From JAQBGV01 sp032128395 (GTDB lineage Bacteria > Planctomycetota > UBA8108 > UBA1146), in the NCBI GenBank assembly GCA_032128395.1, contig JAQBGV010000068.1, positions 1 through 51,309 on the forward strand: DNA of 51,309 nucleotides, given 5' to 3'. Positions 48,561-51,309 of this stretch are shown here, one piece after another; position 1 is the stretch's first letter, and every line of letters begins with the position of its first letter. A model generated the notes under the pieces. It searched no databases, was not told the origin of the DNA, and saw nothing but the letters and a program-made list of their open reading frames with translations. The translations under genes and the position numbers were made by a program.

Positions 48561-51095
48561 ATGGCCAAGCTGGTGGTGACGATAGATGGCGCCCAGCAGG
48601 AGCTCGAACTTGGCGATGAGATCGTCGAGGTCGGCCGCGATGCCGGCTGCGCGATCACGATCCAAGATCCGCATTCGTCGCGACATCACTGTCGCGTGCA
48701 GCCGACCGAGTCGGGATTCGAGCTGGTCGACCTCGGTTCCTCGAACGGAACCCTCCACAACGGGGCGCGGGTCGAACGAGTCCCACTCCTGCCGGGTGAT
48801 CGGATCCAGATCGGTGAAGTCCGGATCGAGTTCATCGCGGAGCCGGGTGCGGGGACTTCGACGCCGACCGATGATCCGGATCTCCTCGAACTCGAGGACG
48901 AGGTGGCGCCGCCGGTCACGGTAGAGGAGACGGATGGCCCGGTGTTGATCGTGGCGAGCGGCCCCCTCGAGGGGAAGCGCCTCCCGCTCCAGGTTCCGTT
49001 CAGCATCGGCCGCAACGCTGGCTGCGATCTCGTGCTCTCCGACCGAAAAGTCTCGGGAGAACACGCTCGGATCGAACGGCAGGGGGACCGATTCGTGATC
49101 GAGGACCTCGGTTCAGGGAACGGGCTCTTCGTCGGACGCAACAAGGTCAAGAAGCACCGCCTTCTCGACGGCGATCTTCTGGTCGTCGGCGACACACGCC
49201 TTCGGGTCCGTGGACTTCCCCAGGACCCGGCGATGGACGAAAGCAGCTCGGCGAGCCGAGTCTTCCGGGCCGTCGACGAGGGCGAGATCACCGAGGACGA
49301 TCTGTCGCGTCTCCGCGTTCGCCCGGAAGAAGCGGCCAGCTCTCTCCAGGGTCTGTACACCGGCGGATTCGTCGTCTGCTTCGGGCTGATTCTCTACTAT
49401 GGCTACTCGATGATCTCCGGCGTGCTCGCGGGTGCGGGCGCCGCCGCGGACCCCGACAACCTGCTCGGACCGAGCGCCTCTTTCGAACGCGCCCCGGAGA
49501 GCGGTTGGTCGGAAGAGTGGAACGTCGACACCGAGATGGGGGACGGTGCTTCCCTCGAATCGCTTCGCGAGGAAGGAGTCCCGCAGGGGCGCGGCGCCTT
49601 GCGCATCACTTCGAGTGGTGGCGATCACGGACGGGTTCGGATCCGCGAGTCGCGGGAACACGAGATCGGGGCGAGCGATGCATTCCTCGTCGCCGGGCAG
49701 GTGCGAAGCGTCGGCTTCGATCGGGTCGGCTTGGTCATCACGTGGTACACGCGCCGCGGTGGGGATCTCTACGCGATCGACGAGTCGTACACGGCGCTCT
49801 CGTCCCGGAACGGATGGAGCCGGCTTTCTGCGATCATCGCTCCCCCTCGTTTCGGCGACCCCCAGGCGTGCCGACTCGGAGTGCTCGCACTCGGCCGAGG
49901 GTCGCTCGATCTCGACGATCTGGTTCTCAAGAAAGTCCCCCGCGAAGAGACCGAGCCCCTCGGGGTCGAGGTCAGGGCGGGGGGAGTTCCCCTGCGCGCC
50001 ACCCTGGATGAACGCGGGGTGATTCAGATCGTGCGCGACAACGATCGCTGGTTACGTCAGCTCCGTTTCGCGCGCATCGACGAGCAACCGATCCCGTGGG
50101 GTCAGCTCCTCCCGGAGCGCAACGAGCGACCGAGCCCGGTCGCGAACGGTGCGATCCGCAACAACTTCCAGGTCAATTCCGGAGGAAAGAACGTCTTGGT
50201 CTCCCAAGTGACCCAAGTGGTCGGGGATCAGATCAAAGTCGGCTGGACCCCGGATCTCGCGGCGGGAGCGATGCTCGTCATCGAGCTCGATCGGGCGATC
50301 GAAGCCGAGCCCGTGACGTTGTTCAGCGGTGAACGCATCGTCGCCCAGAATGCCGCGTGGAGCGCGGTGGACGGTGAGATCGCGGATGAGGTGATTCTCG
50401 GCGACGGCGCGAACCAGCTGATCGTTCGGCTGGGGACCCCGGGGCGGATCGGACTCCTCGATCGCGAGGGATCGCGGGGGGGAAGCGCCTTCACGTGGTC
50501 CACCACGATTGCGATGCGCGGAGGTGTGCTCGAGTGCTTCCTCGGGACCGTTTCCGACCGTGAGCGTCATCGGGTCGATGAACTCTGGAATTCGGTGGTG
50601 ACCTCGCGTGATGAAGGCCAGGAAGGGAAGGCACTGAAACACCTCGCGGATCTGGAGCGGGAATTCCCCTGGCGCGAAGACGTGGTCGAACGAGTGCGCA
50701 GGGAGCGAGTGGAAATCGAAGAGCGCGCGGAAGCGGGTTGGCGGGAACTGCTCGCAATCCGGAGCGACTTGCGCGAACTCCCCGGTACCCCGATCGCCGG
50801 GGTACTCGTCGATCGAGCGGAAGAGTTCGCCCAGCGTTTCACAGGGACGGCGCGTGCGCGGGAGGCCGCATCTTTGGCGCGAGAGACTCGAGATCGGACC
50901 GGCACCCGTCAGGCGGCAAAGGAGCGCGAGTTTGCGACGGAGTTGCTCGAAGTCGCGAACGGCTACTACGAGGCGAATCGCGACCGAGTCGCCCGCTTCT
51001 ACTACCAATGGTTGTGCCGAGAGCATCCAGATTCCGATGAGGCGCGCACCGCGGCGCACCGCCTGGAGATGATCGAGGCGCGCCGCGGCAGTTAG
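48561..51095 (+). CDS. Double-FHA single-pass membrane protein with large C-terminal domain
   Basis: The 844-residue product has two N-terminal FHA domains in the cytoplasm (VEVGRDAGCAITI with SSRHHC and SSNGTLHNG; FSIGRNAGCDLVL with SGEHARI and GSGNGLFVG). One transmembrane helix follows (about 268-290, GGFVVCFGLILYYGYSMISGV). The outside part has a jelly-roll-like beta region (ESGWSEEWNVDTEMGDGASLESL to LDLDDLVLKK), a second beta domain and a helical end (REREFATELLEVANGYYEANRDR). ATG at 48561 has GAGGA upstream; ATG at 48546 overlaps the previous gene. Pairing with a FHA-containing activator suggests both answer a Ser/Thr kinase. No kinase gene is in the window. Confidence 0.85.
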   Translation: MAKLVVTIDGAQQELELGDEIVEVGRDAGCAITIQDPHSSRHHCRVQPTESGFELVDLGSSNGTLHNGARVERVPLLPGDRIQIGEVRIEFIAEPGAGTSTPTDDPDLLELEDEVAPPVTVEETDGPVLIVASGPLEGKRLPLQVPFSIGRNAGCDLVLSDRKVSGEHARIERQGDRFVIEDLGSGNGLFVGRNKVKKHRLLDGDLLVVGDTRLRVRGLPQDPAMDESSSASRVFRAVDEGEITEDDLSRLRVRPEEAASSLQGLYTGGFVVCFGLILYYGYSMISGVLAGAGAAADPDNLLGPSASFERAPESGWSEEWNVDTEMGDGASLESLREEGVPQGRGALRITSSGGDHGRVRIRESREHEIGASDAFLVAGQVRSVGFDRVGLVITWYTRRGGDLYAIDESYTALSSRNGWSRLSAIIAPPRFGDPQACRLGVLALGRGSLDLDDLVLKKVPREETEPLGVEVRAGGVPLRATLDERGVIQIVRDNDRWLRQLRFARIDEQPIPWGQLLPERNERPSPVANGAIRNNFQVNSGGKNVLVSQVTQVVGDQIKVGWTPDLAAGAMLVIELDRAIEAEPVTLFSGERIVAQNAAWSAVDGEIADEVILGDGANQLIVRLGTPGRIGLLDREGSRGGSAFTWSTTIAMRGGVLECFLGTVSDRERHRVDELWNSVVTSRDEGQEGKALKHLADLEREFPWREDVVERVRRERVEIEERAEAGWRELLAIRSDLRELPGTPIAGVLVDRAEEFAQRFTGTARAREAASLARETRDRTGTRQAAKEREFATELLEVANGYYEANRDRVARFYYQWLCREHPDSDEARTAAHRLEMIEARRGS

Positions 51096-51160
51096 CAGCG
51101 AACCCGAGCGTGAACGCCGAGCCAGAGAGGAGACCACACTCGAGAGGCAAGCGAGCGGAG

Positions 51161-51228
51161 CGCGCCTCGTTGGGGTGAATCGTGAGCGGCTCCGCCGCGA
51201 GCGAGAGGGGGCTGGGAGCCAGCCCCCT
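51161..51228 (+). repeat. Dispersed hairpin repeat, copy 3
   Basis: It starts CGCGCCTCGTTGGGGTGAAT, continues with GCGGCTCCGCCGC, AGCGAGAG and GGGGCTG/CAGCCCC. It is the same arrangement as the copy at 34816 and the inverse copy at 35608. It lies 65 bases after the stop of the double-FHA gene; the stretch 51096-51160 shows no gene. Confidence 0.8.
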
Positions 51229-51243
51229 ACCCAACAAGCGTCG

Positions 51244-51309
51244 CGCGCCTCGTTGGGGTTAATCGTGAGCGGCTCCGCCGCGAGCGACAGGGGTCTGGGA
51301 GCCAGCCCC
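51244..51309 (+). repeat. Dispersed hairpin repeat, copy 4, reaching the window edge
   Basis: It is a direct copy of the previous element, 83 bases downstream, with three differences in 66 positions (one changes GGGGGCT to GGGGTCT). The array may continue beyond the window. Confidence 0.8.

Noticed and set aside
1..51309. tRNA, rRNA, insertion sequence, prophage or replication-origin features
   Set aside because: I looked for tRNA-like T-loops, transposase motifs, integrases, terminal inverted repeats and DnaA-box clusters and saw none I could support.

Overview
The window is a 51.3 kb GC-rich chromosomal stretch, almost fully coding, with no rRNA, tRNA, insertion sequence, prophage or CRISPR array that I can see. 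Several genes point to a Planctomycetota-like bacterium: a secreted metalloprotease with a dockerin-type tail, an NPCBM-domain protein, a DUF1570-type secreted HExxH protein, HEAT/VWA and TPR/DUF3857 secreted proteins, and a FHA-GAF-sigma54 activator. GTG and TTG starts with clear Shine-Dalgarno sequences are common. The assignment is inferred from gene content only, without a phylogenetic marker.

Layout. 1-4143: the edge of a secreted nuclease gene, an M29 aminopeptidase, a secreted YHS-like protein, and a phosphomannomutase/phosphoglucomutase on the minus strand. 4290-10039: a nucleoside-salvage block. Its centre is one polypeptide joining a periplasmic 5'-nucleotidase to a complete concentrative nucleoside transporter (CNT). 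A purine nucleoside phosphorylase is translationally coupled to it, and a uridine phosphorylase converges on the block. Nucleotides would be dephosphorylated outside, imported by the same protein and phosphorolysed inside. 10206-22648: secreted proteins (HEAT/VWA, dockerin metalloprotease, two large TPR/DUF3857 transglutaminase-like paralogs, NPCBM protein). Two of these genes carry single-base frameshifts next to homopolymers.

22947-29042: a membrane protein, a DUF89 protein with altered active-site motifs, a regulatory interval (iteron-like repeats, a near-consensus promoter, a structured leader) ahead of an SH3 protein, then the RNase Y/YmdB pair. 29093-36982: surface-polysaccharide genes (WecA/MraY-like transferase, WbqC-like, O-antigen ligase, LmbE deacetylase, ManC) mixed with an isolated flagellar rod/hook gene, D-aminoacyl-tRNA deacylase and a J-domain protein. 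37127-40094: rpsO-pnp with leader and intergenic hairpins and a strong terminator.

40129-46221: a three-gene coupled unit (secreted unknown, YtcJ-like amidohydrolase, M19 dipeptidase), a putative zinc-binding protein and a PBP4-type D,D-carboxypeptidase. 46315-51095: a FHA-GAF-AAA+-Fis activator followed by a double-FHA membrane protein, with a promoter and a palindromic operator candidate upstream. A hairpin-rich dispersed repeat family occurs at 34816, 35608 and twice at the right edge.

The strongest candidate for an undescribed system is the nucleotidase-CNT fusion with its coupled phosphorylase.
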